The position numbers and the translations under genes were made by a program. Shown piece by piece: positions 63,986 through 64,000 of a DNA stretch of 64,000 nt. The stretch's first letter is position 1. Each line of letters begins with the position of its first letter. The DNA lies in the NCBI RefSeq assembly GCF_027116575.1, contig NZ_CP098252.1, forward strand, positions 1,054,001 to 1,118,000. The letters are read 5' to 3'. Source of the DNA: Oxalobacter aliiformigenes (GTDB lineage: Bacteria; Pseudomonadota; Gammaproteobacteria; Burkholderiales; Burkholderiaceae_D). The notes under the pieces are model-generated. The model did no database searches. It saw only the letters and a list, made by a program, of their open reading frames with translations, and had not been told where the DNA came from.

Positions 63986-64000
63986 CCGGACGGGTTTTCC

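Overview
The window looks like a chromosomal stretch from a GC-rich Gram-negative bacterium, most probably a gut-associated betaproteobacterium of the Burkholderiales (Sutterella, Parasutterella or Oxalobacter type). The reasons are the outer-membrane autotransporters, a lipoprotein acyltransferase, repeated Sel1 periplasmic proteins and a proteobacterial LexA box. This placement is inference; no rRNA, tRNA or mobile-element transposase was recognised. Spacers are unusually long and GC-rich, and many spurious open frames lie in them.

Layout. 1-8.5 kb: a partial unknown gene, an orphan two-spacer CRISPR of type I-C repeat style, a Sel1 protein, a frameshifted short-chain dehydrogenase, a tiny lipoprotein, an acetyltransferase plus thyA, and a frameshifted Sel1 protein. 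8.5-15.8 kb: a Pmp-repeat autotransporter with a von Willebrand/OmpA partner, a glycosyltransferase and a gabD-like dehydrogenase. 16.1-18.9 kb: two orphan phage-type tail fibres and a DUF4376 assembly protein. 19-21.7 kb: an acetyltransferase, an SOS-boxed UmuD'-like protein, and two tandem copies of a structured RNA, each followed by a small paralogous protein. 22.9-29.4 kb: a large Sel1 protein, the barrel remnant of one autotransporter and a complete subtilisin-type autotransporter. 29.7-39.3 kb: a defence island flanked by 53-bp direct repeats and holding one operon, hsdM, SIR2, hsdS, DUF262/DUF1524 nuclease and hsdR. 39.2-48.3 kb: methyltransferase, Sel1 protein, a split chromate-type transporter, two divergent iron-type alcohol dehydrogenases and a zinc dehydrogenase. 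49.1-54 kb: a third tail fibre with a 58-residue partner and a second Pmp autotransporter. 54.1-64 kb: dgt, a broken P-type ATPase behind a manganese riboswitch, lnt, an acidic repeat protein, corC and a methyltransferase.

How it fits together. Most genes concern the cell surface (autotransporters, Sel1 proteins, OmpA-like anchor, Lnt) or mobile-element conflict (type I restriction island, CRISPR remnant, fibres, C4-like RNA/UmuD' module). The two Pmp autotransporters share a 22-bp palindrome upstream, which suggests one regulator. The three fibre genes share an N-terminal adaptor and a terminator hairpin that runs straight into the ribosome binding site.

The strongest candidates for something new are the tandem covarying RNA plus small-protein units at 20273-21678 and the restriction operon with embedded SIR2 and DUF262 genes whose HsdS carries two almost identical target-recognition domains. 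Three of the four frameshifts sit in homopolymer runs one base short of frame, so sequencing error must be excluded before these genes are called dead.
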